A stretch of 64,000 nt of DNA from Succinivibrio dextrinosolvens (GCF_011065405.1 NZ_CP047056.1:704747-768746), one strand, 5' to 3'. Positions 45,200 through 54,503 are shown, counted from the first letter of the stretch. Translations and numbers: made by a program. Notes: generated from the sequence alone by a model not told the origin.

Positions 45200-46422
45200 T
45201 AGAATGGACCTCTTCTGCGTTTACCGTTCTGTGCAGCAGCTGCCTCGGCAGTCTTAACATCATCACCAATCACAACCTTATCATCGGAGGTCAGGCCCGA
45301 GAGCACCTCTATGTACTGATCGTCCTTAAGTCCGGTTTTGATGGTTTTCTCAACCACCGTGGAGGAATCTTCTAGTACATAGACTGTTGCCACATCCTCG
45401 CGGGAGGAACGCAGAGCTGATAATGGCAGAGCCAGAACACCTTTCTTGTCAGCAATATCAATCACCACATCTGCAGTCATATCAATACGCAGTGTTCTGT
45501 CAGTGTTCTCTGTAAGAATATCTGAGTTGTAGTAAATTGCAGTAGAAGAACTTGAGGATGAAGAAGAGCTTGATGAGGAGGAGGTACTTGAAGACTCATA
45601 GCTTGATGGAGCAGGAGCTATGGACTCAAGAGTCCCCCTAAAGGTTCTGTATGGAAGGCCTAAAATCGTAAAGGTGCATTCCATTCCTGGCTTTACATTG
45701 ACCACATCTGCCTCTGAAATCTCGGTTTCCACCTTCATGGTATCCAGATTTGCAAGTCTTAGAATAGTTGGTGTTGTCTGATTGGCGTTAACAGTCTGTC
45801 CCTCAGAAACTACAGTTGCATATACGGTTCCGTCCATTGGGGCTAAAATCTTGGTATAACCAAGATTGGTAACCGCCTCATCCACTGCCAGCTGAGCCTT
45901 CTCCTTCTGAGCCTTAAGCTCATCAAGTGCAGCCTTTGCCATATCATAATTTGCAAGAGCAGCTTCGGCATCCTGCTTTGAGGTAGCATCCATCTTCACC
46001 AGTCGTTTCTGACGGGAATTCTCAAGTGAGAGCTTTTTGAGCTCAGCATTCTTTGAAGCTATCTGAGCTTCAATAATATCCACAGAGGCCTTTGCTGTCT
46101 TAAGAGATGTTTCTAAAAGCTTTGGGTCAATTTCACAGAGCAGATCTCCTGCCTTGACTTCATCACCTGTTTTCACATAAAGCTTAATCACCTGTCCTGA
46201 AACCTGTGCGCCCACATCCACCATGGTTGAGCCTTCAATAGTTCCGGTTGCATATACTTTCTTTGAAATATCCCTAATCTCAGCTGAAGTTGTCATGTAG
46301 CTTACGCCTGATTTTGAACAGGATGAGAATACAAAATAACCGCCGATTAAAATCAGAGCAGAAACAATAATTGTGTTTCTTTTTAGATTTTTTGAATTTT
46401 TCAGGGAGTTGAGTGTAATCAT
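45199..46422 (-). CDS. macA: MacA-type periplasmic adaptor
   Basis: The 407-residue product has one N-terminal membrane anchor (IIVSALILIGGYFVF), followed by a cysteine that may be acylated. Then come the lipoyl/biotinyl half-motifs (GTIEGSTMVDVGAQVSG and LAPMDGTVYATV), a coiled-coil hairpin between them, and a beta-barrel. A run of about 17 residues made almost only of serine lies near 275-293, inside the beta-barrel region, an unusual low-complexity loop. It bridges MacB and the outer membrane channel. It is the first gene of the six-gene run, divergent from rlmI over 160 bases. Confidence 0.9.
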   Translation of the reverse strand: MITLNSLKNSKNLKRNTIIVSALILIGGYFVFSSCSKSGVSYMTTSAEIRDISKKVYATGTIEGSTMVDVGAQVSGQVIKLYVKTGDEVKAGDLLCEIDPKLLETSLKTAKASVDIIEAQIASKNAELKKLSLENSRQKRLVKMDATSKQDAEAALANYDMAKAALDELKAQKEKAQLAVDEAVTNLGYTKILAPMDGTVYATVVSEGQTVNANQTTPTILRLANLDTMKVETEISEADVVNVKPGMECTFTILGLPYRTFRGTLESIAPAPSSYESSSTSSSSSSSSSSSSSTAIYYNSDILTENTDRTLRIDMTADVVIDIADKKGVLALPLSALRSSREDVATVYVLEDSSTVVEKTIKTGLKDDQYIEVLSGLTSDDKVVIGDDVKTAEAAAAQNGKRRRGPF

Positions 46423-46582
46423 ATGAAACCGTTATTTAACCGAAAAATGTGAGATAATGACGCAGAATATATGAACATTCACTTAGTGCAAACTTAGTAT
46501 CCATAATATATTATTCGCCAGAATTAACTAACAAACTTTTTTTTAATTTTTGATTGTAACCATAAAGTAACAAAGGCAATTT

Positions 46583-47788
46583 ATGACCGATTCATCTTCA
46601 AAAGCTGTAGTAAAACTCAATGCGGACAGACAGAAATCTCTACTGCGTCATCACCCTTGGGTTTTCTCAAAGGCAATTCAGTCTGTTACCGGTGATCCAA
46701 AGAACGGAGAAACTGTAACCATAGTTGATGATAAGGATAACTTCTTAGCTTACGGACTATACAGTCCACGCTCTCAGATCCGTATCAGAGCCCTGTCTTT
46801 TGATGAGAACATCAAAATCAGTGCAGAACTGATTCATGATCGCATTGTGCAGGCAAATCAGCTTCGAGCAAGAGTATTTGCCCGTGGTAATGACGGTGTA
46901 CGTCTTGTATCCTCAGAAGGTGATCTGCTTCCAGGTCTAATTGCCGATAAATACAATGAATATATTGTCATCTCAATTTCATCCTGCGGTATGGAATACT
47001 ACAAGGACGTAATCGTAGCCACTCTGCATGAACTGTATCCTGAGTGCTCTATCTACGAGAGATCAGATACAAAATCAAGAAACAAGGAAGGTCTTGAGGA
47101 GCATAAAGGTGTAATTCTGGGAAAAGAGCCAGAGGATACCATTTATGTAAAGGAAGAAGGTCAGGTTTATATTCCTGTAGACATCAAGAACGGCCATAAG
47201 ACAGGAGCATACCTCGATCAGAGACTCAGCCGCATCAAGGTAGGTTCACTCTCAAAGAATGCTTCTGTTCTAAACTGCTTCTCCTATACCGGAGGCTTTG
47301 GTCTGTGGGCCTTAAAGGGTGGAGCCTCTAAGATTGAGAATGTGGATGTTTCTGAACATGCCTTAAATGCGGCTAAAACCGGTGTTGCTTTCAACCACCT
47401 TGACCCTGGTCGCTGCAAGTTTTTAAAGAAGGATGTGTTTGCATATCTACGCGAACAGGTGGAAAAAGGAACCAAGTATGATCTGGTGGTACTTGATCCT
47501 CCAAAGTTTGCAGAATCAGCAGCTAACCTCAAAAAAGCCTGCAGGGGCTATCAGGATATCAATCGATTAGGGCTTATGCTAGTTAAAAAAGGTGGTCATC
47601 TGCTGACTTTCTCCTGTTCAGGGCTTGTTGATCCTGCCCTTTTCCAGAAGATTGTCGCTGACGCAGCGCTTGACGCGAAGGTTGACGGCAGAGTTGTTGG
47701 AACTCTGCGCCAGGATGAAGATCATGTGGTATCCCTGCCTTGTCCTGAAACCTTCTATCTAAAAGGCCTGGATATCGCTGTAATGTAA
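46583..47788 (+). CDS. rlmI: 23S rRNA m5C1962 methyltransferase RlmI
   Basis: The 401-residue product matches RlmI in length and layout: an N-terminal PUA domain (LLRHHPWVFSKAI), a linker domain (LYSPRSQIRIRAL), and a SAM methyltransferase with NCFSYTGGFGLWALKGGA and VVLDPPKFAES as binding and catalytic motifs. The C-terminal LLTFSCSG holds the catalytic-side cysteine. It methylates a 23S rRNA cytosine. AT-rich DNA with ATAAAGTAACAAAGG precedes the start. It is followed by the hydrolase gene in the same direction after 33 bases. Confidence 0.93.
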   Translation: MTDSSSKAVVKLNADRQKSLLRHHPWVFSKAIQSVTGDPKNGETVTIVDDKDNFLAYGLYSPRSQIRIRALSFDENIKISAELIHDRIVQANQLRARVFARGNDGVRLVSSEGDLLPGLIADKYNEYIVISISSCGMEYYKDVIVATLHELYPECSIYERSDTKSRNKEGLEEHKGVILGKEPEDTIYVKEEGQVYIPVDIKNGHKTGAYLDQRLSRIKVGSLSKNASVLNCFSYTGGFGLWALKGGASKIENVDVSEHALNAAKTGVAFNHLDPGRCKFLKKDVFAYLREQVEKGTKYDLVVLDPPKFAESAANLKKACRGYQDINRLGLMLVKKGGHLLTFSCSGLVDPALFQKIVADAALDAKVDGRVVGTLRQDEDHVVSLPCPETFYLKGLDIAVM

Positions 47789-47821
47789 GCAACGCAACAA
47801 AGGAAAAATAAGGAGTTTACA

Positions 47822-48454
47822 GTGATTGATTACAAAACACTTTTCGTTTCCCCTTTTATGCAGAACTGCCGAATCTTCTATAACGATGAGACCTTAGAGG
47901 CCTGTGTAATTGATCCGGGTGATAACGCAGACAGAATTATGAGTGAGCTTAAGGATAGAGATCTTACTCTGAAGTCAATTCTTATCACTCATATGCATCT
48001 TGATCATGTCGGTGGCATTCCTGCCCTGCTTGCTGTACAGAAAGTGCCAGTTTACGGCAGTGCTATTGAAGACAGACCGTTATATGAGACTCTGGATAAT
48101 CAGGCAGTAGCCTTTGGTCTGAATAAACCAGAGATTTTTGAGACAGAATGGGTAAAAGACGGTCAGATACTTGAACCAATCACCGGACTCAAATTCAGGG
48201 TTATCACTACTCCTGGACATACACCTGGTGGAGTCTGCTATTACTGTGAAGAGAAAAAGCTACTAATTAGCGGTGATACCCTCTTTGCAGGCTCAATCGG
48301 CAGAACCGACTTTCCTTTAGGGAATTTTGATGATCTGATTGATTCTATTAAAAACAAACTCTACAAGCTTCCACCACTTACAGATGTACTGTCAGGTCAT
48401 GGCCCAAACAGTACAATCGCAGATGAGATTGAAGGCAATCCTTACACCGTCTGA
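47822..48454 (+). CDS. MBL-fold hydrolase, YcbL/glyoxalase II-like
   Basis: The 210-residue product has the metal-binding HMHLDH and later histidines TPGHTPGG and SGHGP, with the aspartate in SGDTLFAGSIGRTD. This short type without the C-terminal helical domain corresponds to YcbL of enterobacteria, a type II glyoxalase-like thioesterase. The start codon is GTG at 47822, supported by AAGGAG six bases earlier. It ends flush with the convergent ycgL stop, and there is no terminator between them. Confidence 0.88.
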   Translation: MIDYKTLFVSPFMQNCRIFYNDETLEACVIDPGDNADRIMSELKDRDLTLKSILITHMHLDHVGGIPALLAVQKVPVYGSAIEDRPLYETLDNQAVAFGLNKPEIFETEWVKDGQILEPITGLKFRVITTPGHTPGGVCYYCEEKKLLISGDTLFAGSIGRTDFPLGNFDDLIDSIKNKLYKLPPLTDVLSGHGPNSTIADEIEGNPYTV

Positions 48455-48781
48455 TTATTTGAAAAGATCGGACAGCTCTTCTTTAGACAGGGGCTCTAAG
48501 CCTCTGTATTTTCTTTCCTGGTTAATAAGGTTCTCTTCAACATCCTCAAGATCAATTCTCAGAAAATACCCTTTTGTATCCAGAGCTTCTTCAAGATCTT
48601 CTACCTTCACCTTAGGAAGGTTTTTATGTTTTGATAAAGCAAACATCATCACAAAGTCAGGGACACCAAAAGCATCAAGAAGACCTGCTGGAATATGGGC
48701 AAAAACATCCTTCTCTTTTAAGTAAAGATAACGTCCATGTTTATTTCTGCTTTTATATACGAATACCAGTCTATCTGCCAT
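48455..48781 (-). CDS. ycgL: YcgL-domain protein
   Basis: The 108-residue product starts RLVFVYKSRNKHGRYLYL and contains LLDAFGVPDFVMMFAL and LDTKGYFLRIDL, typical of the YcgL family. The family is almost confined to gammaproteobacteria and is usually next to minCDE, as here within 4 kb. Biochemical function is unsettled. It lies 16 bases after the NADAR gene, so the toxin-antitoxin-like genes have been inserted into or read through to a conserved neighbourhood. Confidence 0.88.
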   Translation of the reverse strand: MADRLVFVYKSRNKHGRYLYLKEKDVFAHIPAGLLDAFGVPDFVMMFALSKHKNLPKVKVEDLEEALDTKGYFLRIDLEDVEENLINQERKYRGLEPLSKEELSDLFK

Positions 48782-48797
48782 TTTTTATCCTTAATAA

Positions 48798-49277
48798 TTA
48801 GGCTGAAAGTCGCTCTCTTACCATCATCAGAGAATAGCCAAGAAGATTCCTTCCCTTCCATTTTTTTATGTCAAATCTGTTGGGATCGGTCATAGAAAGG
48901 CCAATACCCCAGATAAGATCTCTTACAGCACACTCAGCCAATACTGAATTGCCAGTCGCAAGAAGAGACTTCTTCAGATTTTCATTCTGCTGAAATTTTG
49001 CAAGAAGACCTTCGTAAACAATTATCTGTCTAACTCCGTTCCATACATGATCATCATAGTTGTGAACCTCACGGCCTAACTTCTTTATTTGTGCAACATT
49101 GTCAGTTGTCAGGATTTTCTTTGAAATCTCGGTATCACAAAAGCATTCTGCTTTTTTGTACATCATGTACTGTTCCATTGAAGAAAAAGACTTCCCCAAA
49201 ACAGAGAATTCAGACAGATACCAGTTACTGAAGATTCCGTTTTCCTCATCTGGATTGTGAAAGCATACAATATCCAT
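48798..49277 (-). CDS. NADAR-family protein (YbiA-like)
   Basis: The 159-residue product shows GIFSNWYLSEFSV, SMEQYMMYKKAECF and WGIGLSMTDPNR, hallmarks of the NADAR (DUF1768) fold. NADAR enzymes remove ADP-ribose from modified nucleotides or nucleic acids; some act as antitoxins of DarT-type ADP-ribosyltransferases. The gene overlaps the stop of the 138-residue gene by one base. It is in one unit with a DUF3990 ADP-ribosyltransferase-like gene, so an antitoxin or reversal role is likely. The length is standard. Confidence 0.88.
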   Translation of the reverse strand: MDIVCFHNPDEENGIFSNWYLSEFSVLGKSFSSMEQYMMYKKAECFCDTEISKKILTTDNVAQIKKLGREVHNYDDHVWNGVRQIIVYEGLLAKFQQNENLKKSLLATGNSVLAECAVRDLIWGIGLSMTDPNRFDIKKWKGRNLLGYSLMMVRERLSA

Positions 49278-49693
49278 TAGAGAACTCCAACCTTCTTTAC
49301 CGCAAGTTCCAAATCCAAATCATGCAAACCGGGATAGGCCTTAATGAGAAAATCAACAGGTACTTTTGTTATGGTCTCTGCGCTTGTAATGTTGTAAAAC
49401 CACTGATAGAAGGCATAAAACTCCCCTATCCAGTCAGGAACAAAGCCAGATAAAGCTTTACCAGGTTTTAACTCATACTTATCTGTTCTTAAAAAATAAT
49501 CCCATAGAGCTTTGTAGTCCATTGTATTTACATAGGCCTGAGATTCGTCAATAGATTTTCTGGTTTCACTTTTCATATAGGCACAAATAAAGTCAACAGT
49601 ATCCTTATCCGGATATGTAAACGAAACATAATCGAACAGTTTTCCCTGAGACTCAACCACATCTCTAAGGTATGCTTCACTGTATGCTCTCAT
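49277..49693 (-). CDS. Hypothetical protein between ART-like and NADAR genes
   Basis: The 138-residue product is helical, rich in aromatic residues (YAFYQWFYNI) and has no motif I recognise. It starts 12 bases after the DUF3990 gene and ends overlapping the NADAR gene, so all three are co-translated. It may be a substrate, adaptor or second antitoxin. Other DUF3990 loci often have a small helper gene (DUF3791) in the equivalent place, but this protein is longer and not clearly related. Confidence 0.68.
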   Translation of the reverse strand: MRAYSEAYLRDVVESQGKLFDYVSFTYPDKDTVDFICAYMKSETRKSIDESQAYVNTMDYKALWDYFLRTDKYELKPGKALSGFVPDWIGEFYAFYQWFYNITSAETITKVPVDFLIKAYPGLHDLDLELAVKKVGVL

Positions 49694-49704
49694 ATTATCT
49701 TGCC

Positions 49705-50352
49705 TCAGATTAGTGTACTGAACACATTAGTAACTTTGTTAGCCTCTGAATCAACCAGTTTTCTCATATTTTCTCTGGCAACAGAATCTCTTTGATTATA
49801 TCGTTCATTGAATTCATTGTATGGAACAGCATACAAATCATCTTGAATTTCATGCAGATTAGAAAAAGCCAATTCAGACTTCAGACAGTACTGAATACCC
49901 AGATTTCCGAGGGAAAGAGGTTCTTCTAGGAGCTCGACATCTATGTTGTCTCTTACAAATTCTTTGGCAATATAGAAGTAAGAAGCATCAGCTCTCCAAC
50001 CTTTAATTACATCATAATCTGAAACGTCTACTCCATATTTTCGGATAAATTTCTCTGCAAGAACATGATAACGTCTAGAGTCAGATGCCTCTCTGTGTTT
50101 CATTAGTTCTGCAAGCCATGCAAGCACATTACTATTCTGAAAATCAAAAATCTTTAAGCCGTCTGTCCTAAGCTCAAACTTATGAACCCAACCATTATTC
50201 TGATTTGGTCGACATACAGCCCATTCTTTAGCTAAATCAAAATTCTCGGTAAGATAAAAACCTCTGCCATAATCATGCTTATCATCGCCCAAACCAAATG
50301 TAGGACTTACATTTTGATTCTGAGTCCCATGATATAAAATGACTTTTGACAT
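49705..50352 (-). CDS. DUF3990 protein, predicted ADP-ribosyltransferase toxin
   Basis: The 215-residue product begins ILYHGTQN and has GRGFYLTENFDLAKEWA, then YDVIKGWRADASYFYIAKEF. These resemble the H-Y-x ADP-ribosyltransferase motifs of the DUF3990/DarT-related superfamily (histidine and tyrosine for NAD binding). It is the first gene of a unit with an unknown protein and a NADAR protein. ART plus NADAR pairs act as toxin-antitoxin or phage-defence modules in other bacteria. The target (protein, DNA or RNA) cannot be told from sequence. The start at 50352 follows GAGGATTAC, a moderate ribosome site. Confidence 0.8.
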   Translation of the reverse strand: MSKVILYHGTQNQNVSPTFGLGDDKHDYGRGFYLTENFDLAKEWAVCRPNQNNGWVHKFELRTDGLKIFDFQNSNVLAWLAELMKHREASDSRRYHVLAEKFIRKYGVDVSDYDVIKGWRADASYFYIAKEFVRDNIDVELLEEPLSLGNLGIQYCLKSELAFSNLHEIQDDLYAVPYNEFNERYNQRDSVARENMRKLVDSEANKVTNVFSTLI

Positions 50353-50465
50353 TATCTAAGTAATCCTCAAAAAAAATCAATCTAACTGTTAACAATATAC
50401 CTTATCTACGTAGTTTTTTCTTTAATAATGTGTCGCGACAATTTAAATTATTTGTTTGACATAAT

Positions 50466-50504
50466 ATAAAAAAACGCCATCAATGTTCTCGCACTGACAG
50501 CGTT
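50466..50504 (-). terminator. Terminator of the alanine symporter gene
   Basis: AACGCC... and ...GCGTT arms between 50473 and 50504 form a stem of about 13 bp with a mismatch. On the minus strand TTTTTTT follows. It is 25 bases past the symporter stop. Confidence 0.7.
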
Positions 50505-50529
50505 CTTTGTAAAAAGGAAGAGCTAAGCT

Positions 50530-52074
50530 TTACTTAGCGTGACAGAAGCTCTGAGCCTTCTCTCTTTTTACTCTTGCATGTTCCCATGAAGCAAGAGCAT
50601 CTGCACTAGGCTCCTCTCCCAACTCTCTTAAGAATTCTGCTTCATGTCCCCATGAATAGATACCCTGCTGTGAAGGCAGAACAGATGGAGTGAACTCAGG
50701 ATCCTTAATACCAAGTGACTGCTGAAGTCTGTAATCCTTAAAGGCAAGGAATGCAAACTTTGAAAGCTTCACAATAGCATAAAGGTTGGTAATAGTTAAC
50801 AGAGCCATAAACAGATCTGCCAGGTCCCATACAAGTGAAAGAGAGGCATACGAACCAAAGAACACCATAGCAACCACAAAGATTCTGAACAAAGTCATAA
50901 CAAACAGATTTCTAGTTAAAAACTGGATGTTAACCTCACCATAATAGTAGTTACCGATGATTGAGCTGAAAGCAAACAGCACAATGGTAAAGGTCATGAA
51001 GTAACCTGCCCATGCACCTAACTGAGAAGTCAGAGAAGCCTGAACCAGATTGATTCCGGTCAGTTCCCCTCCAATCTCGTACTGATTTGAAAGCAGAACA
51101 ATTGCAGCTGATGCAGTACAGATTACAAGAGTATCAATAAATACACCGAAGGCCTGAATAAGTCCCTGTTTTACAGGATGAGATGTGGTTGCACATGCTG
51201 CGGCATTTGGAACAGAACCTTCACCAGCCTCATTTGAGAACAGACCTCTCTTAACACCTGTAAGAATTGCTGCACCAAAACCACCGGCAACAGCCTGCTG
51301 TGGGTGGAAGGCATCGTGAACAATCAGGTACAGCATATCTGGAACTGCAGAAATGTTCATGCAGATAATTACAAATGCAATCAGGATGTACAGAACAGCC
51401 ATGATTGGAACCATAAATTCTGTAACCTTTGCAATTCTCTGAACACCACCAAAAATAATCATTGATACCAGTACACATAGAACCAGACCGGTAATGTAGT
51501 TCTCATAGCCATCTAAGTATGACTGAAGATCAAAGGCAACCACAATTGCACTGGTGATGGTGTTAGACTGAACGGAGTTATAGGTCAGAGAAAATGTGAT
51601 ACTGATTAAAACTGCAAAGATGGCAGCAACAAAAGGCTGACGCAGAGCATTCTTGATGTAATAGGCTGGGCCGCCGTGATAACCGCCAATGCTGTAAGGC
51701 ACCTTGTAAATCTGAGCAAGGGTACTTTCAACGAAACCTGTTGCGCTTCCTATAATAGCAATCACCCACATCCAGAAAATAGCACCAGGACCACCTAAGG
51801 TAATAGCGATGGCAATACCTGCGATATTACCTACTCCTACGCGGGATGCGGTACTGATACAGAATGCCTGAAATGAACTTACCTCTTTACCTTTCTTCTT
51901 CTGACCGGTAATACCGTGTTTTAAAACACGTAACATTTCAAAGAAGTACTTAATCTGAACAAAACCGGTACAGAATGTAAAAAACAGGCCAATGACAATC
52001 AGCAGGGTTATGACAATATATGTCCATAAAAATCCACTGACATTGTTTACCAAAGTATTCAATATATCTAGCAT
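50530..52074 (-). CDS. Alanine/glycine:cation symporter (AGCS family)
   Basis: The 514-residue product is a multi-helix inner membrane protein with family signatures GFVQIKYF, ISTASRVGVGNIAGIAIAI and LFSNEAGEGSVPNAAA. It takes up alanine or glycine with sodium. The cytoplasmic C-terminus (about 60 residues, ending RVKREKAQSFCHAK) is a little longer than usual. It is divergent from minC, with 290 bases between; that region is AT-rich and carries both promoters. Confidence 0.92.
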   Translation of the reverse strand: MLDILNTLVNNVSGFLWTYIVITLLIVIGLFFTFCTGFVQIKYFFEMLRVLKHGITGQKKKGKEVSSFQAFCISTASRVGVGNIAGIAIAITLGGPGAIFWMWVIAIIGSATGFVESTLAQIYKVPYSIGGYHGGPAYYIKNALRQPFVAAIFAVLISITFSLTYNSVQSNTITSAIVVAFDLQSYLDGYENYITGLVLCVLVSMIIFGGVQRIAKVTEFMVPIMAVLYILIAFVIICMNISAVPDMLYLIVHDAFHPQQAVAGGFGAAILTGVKRGLFSNEAGEGSVPNAAACATTSHPVKQGLIQAFGVFIDTLVICTASAAIVLLSNQYEIGGELTGINLVQASLTSQLGAWAGYFMTFTIVLFAFSSIIGNYYYGEVNIQFLTRNLFVMTLFRIFVVAMVFFGSYASLSLVWDLADLFMALLTITNLYAIVKLSKFAFLAFKDYRLQQSLGIKDPEFTPSVLPSQQGIYSWGHEAEFLRELGEEPSADALASWEHARVKREKAQSFCHAK

Positions 52075-52364
52075 GTTAAAATCTCTTGTTATTATAGTTT
52101 GCAGTTAACTTGCTGTAGTTTATCATCTAATTATTTATATTTGAATTTTCACCATAGAATGACGTTTTCACACCATTTTGGTGAGAAAAAAATTATTCGA
52201 TTTAGAAATTGGATAATTGAATTTTAAAAAATCCGACACAGCCACTATTTTTGGTATTCAGCAACATAAAAAATGACTTTCATACAGTCTTTAACAATAC
52301 ATTTATCGACCATTATGGTAATATAGTTTCTTTGTAAGGAATTATTGATAAATAAGGCAGGTAA

Positions 52365-53222
52365 ATGGACTCTTTTGCAGATACTGGCGACACAACAATG
52401 AGCGCCAGCATTTCAAGAACAGGTTATTCTTTTAACACTATTGAGATGCATAAAGGAACTGTTGAGGAGCTTACCGAACTGCTAGAGCAGAAAGTTCTGC
52501 CTCGAGCAGAGATTTACAAAAATTCACCTGTGGTTATTGACGCGGCAAATATCAATTACCTTAAGGATCTTGATTACGACCAGTTAGCTGCAACCTGTAG
52601 AAATTACGGATTGTTTCTTATCGGTATTTCAGGAATTCTTACCGAGGAACGCGCTGATACCCTTATAAAAAGGAACATTCCTGTAGTCAACTCTACAAAA
52701 TTCGCCAGAATGCGCGAAGAAAACTTTAAACCAAGGGTTATTACCAAGACTATAGAGATACAGGTTCCTGTACATATTCCTGAGCCTTATGAGGTAAAGG
52801 TCCCATATGAGGTCCGTAAGCCTGAACCTATGATGGTGGTTTCACACTCTCTGCGTTCAGGAGAATGCATAAGTGCTCCTGATACTTCAGTTTTGATTTT
52901 AGGTAATGTGGCCAGAACAGCCAGAATTATTGCAAGCCATAATGTGTTTGTATTTGGAGATATGCATGGAGAAGTCTATGCAGGATCACCAAAGGATAAG
53001 GATACAGATGGTTATGAGAAAGGCATAATCTACGTCAGTGGCGTATTTGCCCCTACTCTGGTTGCAATTGCAGGTAATTATCAGACTGCTGATGATATGG
53101 AGAATAACCAGACCTTAAAATCATTATATGGAGAAGACAGTTCAGTAATAGTTTCACTAAACGGCAGAAGTTTAAACTACTGCCACGTAAAAGACGTACA
53201 AACAATTCAATCGAGATTCTAA
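52365..53222 (+). CDS. minC: Septum site-determining protein MinC
   Basis: The 285-residue product has a MinC_N domain (about 1-110) and a C-terminal beta-helix (VLILGNVARTARIIASHNVFVFGDMHGEVYAG). A proline- and valine-rich linker (IQVPVHIPEPYEVKVPYEV) joins them and is longer than in E. coli MinC (231 residues). MinC blocks FtsZ assembly at the poles. Lead gene of minCDE; minD follows after 16 bases. The upstream gap has no obvious operator. Confidence 0.93.
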   Translation: MDSFADTGDTTMSASISRTGYSFNTIEMHKGTVEELTELLEQKVLPRAEIYKNSPVVIDAANINYLKDLDYDQLAATCRNYGLFLIGISGILTEERADTLIKRNIPVVNSTKFARMREENFKPRVITKTIEIQVPVHIPEPYEVKVPYEVRKPEPMMVVSHSLRSGECISAPDTSVLILGNVARTARIIASHNVFVFGDMHGEVYAGSPKDKDTDGYEKGIIYVSGVFAPTLVAIAGNYQTADDMENNQTLKSLYGEDSSVIVSLNGRSLNYCHVKDVQTIQSRF

Positions 53223-53238
53223 CAAGGATTAAACTAAT

Positions 53239-54207
53239 ATGGCAGATCAAATCATGAAGAAAGAAGACGACGCTGAAAAGAAAGTTGAAGAAGTTTTAGC
53301 GGCAAACGATTCTGATAAGGAAGAAGCAAAGGCTGAAGAGACCAAGTCAGAGGGAAAGAAGGAAGCTAAGCCTGCAGTTAGCAAGGAGCCTTTCAAAAAC
53401 CTGCACGTTATTGTTGTTACCTCAGGTAAGGGCGGTGTTGGTAAGACCACATCATCTGCAGCTATTGCAACAGGTCTAGCTCAGAAAGGTCACAAGACTG
53501 CAGTTCTAGACTTTGATGTAGGTTTGAGAAATCTTGATCTTATCATGGGCTGTGAGCGTCGTGTTGTATATGATTTCATCAACGTAATTCAGGATGAAGC
53601 CAAATTAAACCAGGCTTTAATCAAGGATCGTCACGTAGAGAATCTGTTCGTTCTACCAGCCTCTCAGACCAAAGATAAGGATGCCCTGACTCTTGAGGGT
53701 GTTGAGAAGGTATTCCGTGAACTTGACAGCATGAATTTCGAATACGTTGTCTGCGATTCACCAGCTGGTATCGAAACCGGTGCTCTGATGGCACTTTATT
53801 TTGCGGATGAAGCTATCGTTACCACAAACCCAGAAGTTTCATCAGTTCGTGACTCAGACAGAATCATCGGAATTCTGAATGCAAAATCACGCAGATCAGA
53901 GCTTGAGATGGAACCTGTTGCAGCAAAACTGCTGTTAACCCGTTATGTTCCAAGCAGAGTTAAGAGATCAGAAATGCTTTCAGTTGAAGATGTTCAGGAG
54001 CTTCTGACCATTCCTCTATTAGGTGTTATCCCTGAGTCTGAGGATGTTCTAAAGGCCTCTAACTCAGGTAATCCAATTATTCTTAACGAAGATTCAGATG
54101 CTGGTAAAGCATACGGAGATGCCGTTGAAAGACTTCTTGGCAACGAGGTTCCTCTAAGATTTGTTACCGAGAAGAAAGGTATTTTCGCTAAGATCTTTAA
54201 AAAATAA
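53239..54207 (+). CDS. minD: Septum site-determining ATPase MinD with N-terminal extension
   Basis: The 322-residue product has the deviant Walker A SGKGGVGKTT (K64 and K69), VLDFDVGLRNLD, the DSPAGIE motif and a C-terminal amphipathic membrane helix (GIFAKIFKK). E. coli MinD has 270 residues and begins almost at the Walker A. Here about 53 residues precede it, highly charged with Lys, Glu and Ala. No downstream ATG near the conserved start was found, so the extension appears to be real. MinD dimers recruit MinC to the membrane and are released by MinE. Confidence 0.95.
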   Translation: MADQIMKKEDDAEKKVEEVLAANDSDKEEAKAEETKSEGKKEAKPAVSKEPFKNLHVIVVTSGKGGVGKTTSSAAIATGLAQKGHKTAVLDFDVGLRNLDLIMGCERRVVYDFINVIQDEAKLNQALIKDRHVENLFVLPASQTKDKDALTLEGVEKVFRELDSMNFEYVVCDSPAGIETGALMALYFADEAIVTTNPEVSSVRDSDRIIGILNAKSRRSELEMEPVAAKLLLTRYVPSRVKRSEMLSVEDVQELLTIPLLGVIPESEDVLKASNSGNPIILNEDSDAGKAYGDAVERLLGNEVPLRFVTEKKGIFAKIFKK

Positions 54208-54223
54208 TAAATAAGGAGATACC

Positions 54224-54493
54224 ATGTCATTATTAAAGGCAATCTCCGATGCCATTTTCGGAGACAAGAATGAGAGCTCAGCAGAATCAGCCAAGCAGCG
54301 TTTAAGCGTTGTGCTGATCAGTGACCGTGCAGGCAGAGATACTCCTGATTACATGCCAAAACTTAGACAGGAAATCTTCGAGGTCCTAAAAAAGTACATC
54401 AAGATTGACTCTGAGCAGGACGTTGAATTCAACATTGCTAACAAAGACAACACTTCCATTATGGAAATGTCTGTTTCTCTGAAAAGAGATTAG
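54224..54493 (+). CDS. minE: Cell division topological specificity factor MinE
   Basis: The 89-residue product matches MinE (E. coli 88): an N-terminal membrane-targeting and anti-MinCD helix (LLKAISDAIF), RLSVVLISDRAGRD and a C-terminal topological domain with MPKLRQEIFEVLKKYI. It stimulates MinD ATPase and drives pole-to-pole oscillation. AAGGAG lies eight bases upstream, and 16 bases separate it from minD. A terminator follows at once. Confidence 0.95.
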   Translation: MSLLKAISDAIFGDKNESSAESAKQRLSVVLISDRAGRDTPDYMPKLRQEIFEVLKKYIKIDSEQDVEFNIANKDNTSIMEMSVSLKRD

Positions 54494-54503
54494 CATCTAA
54501 AAA

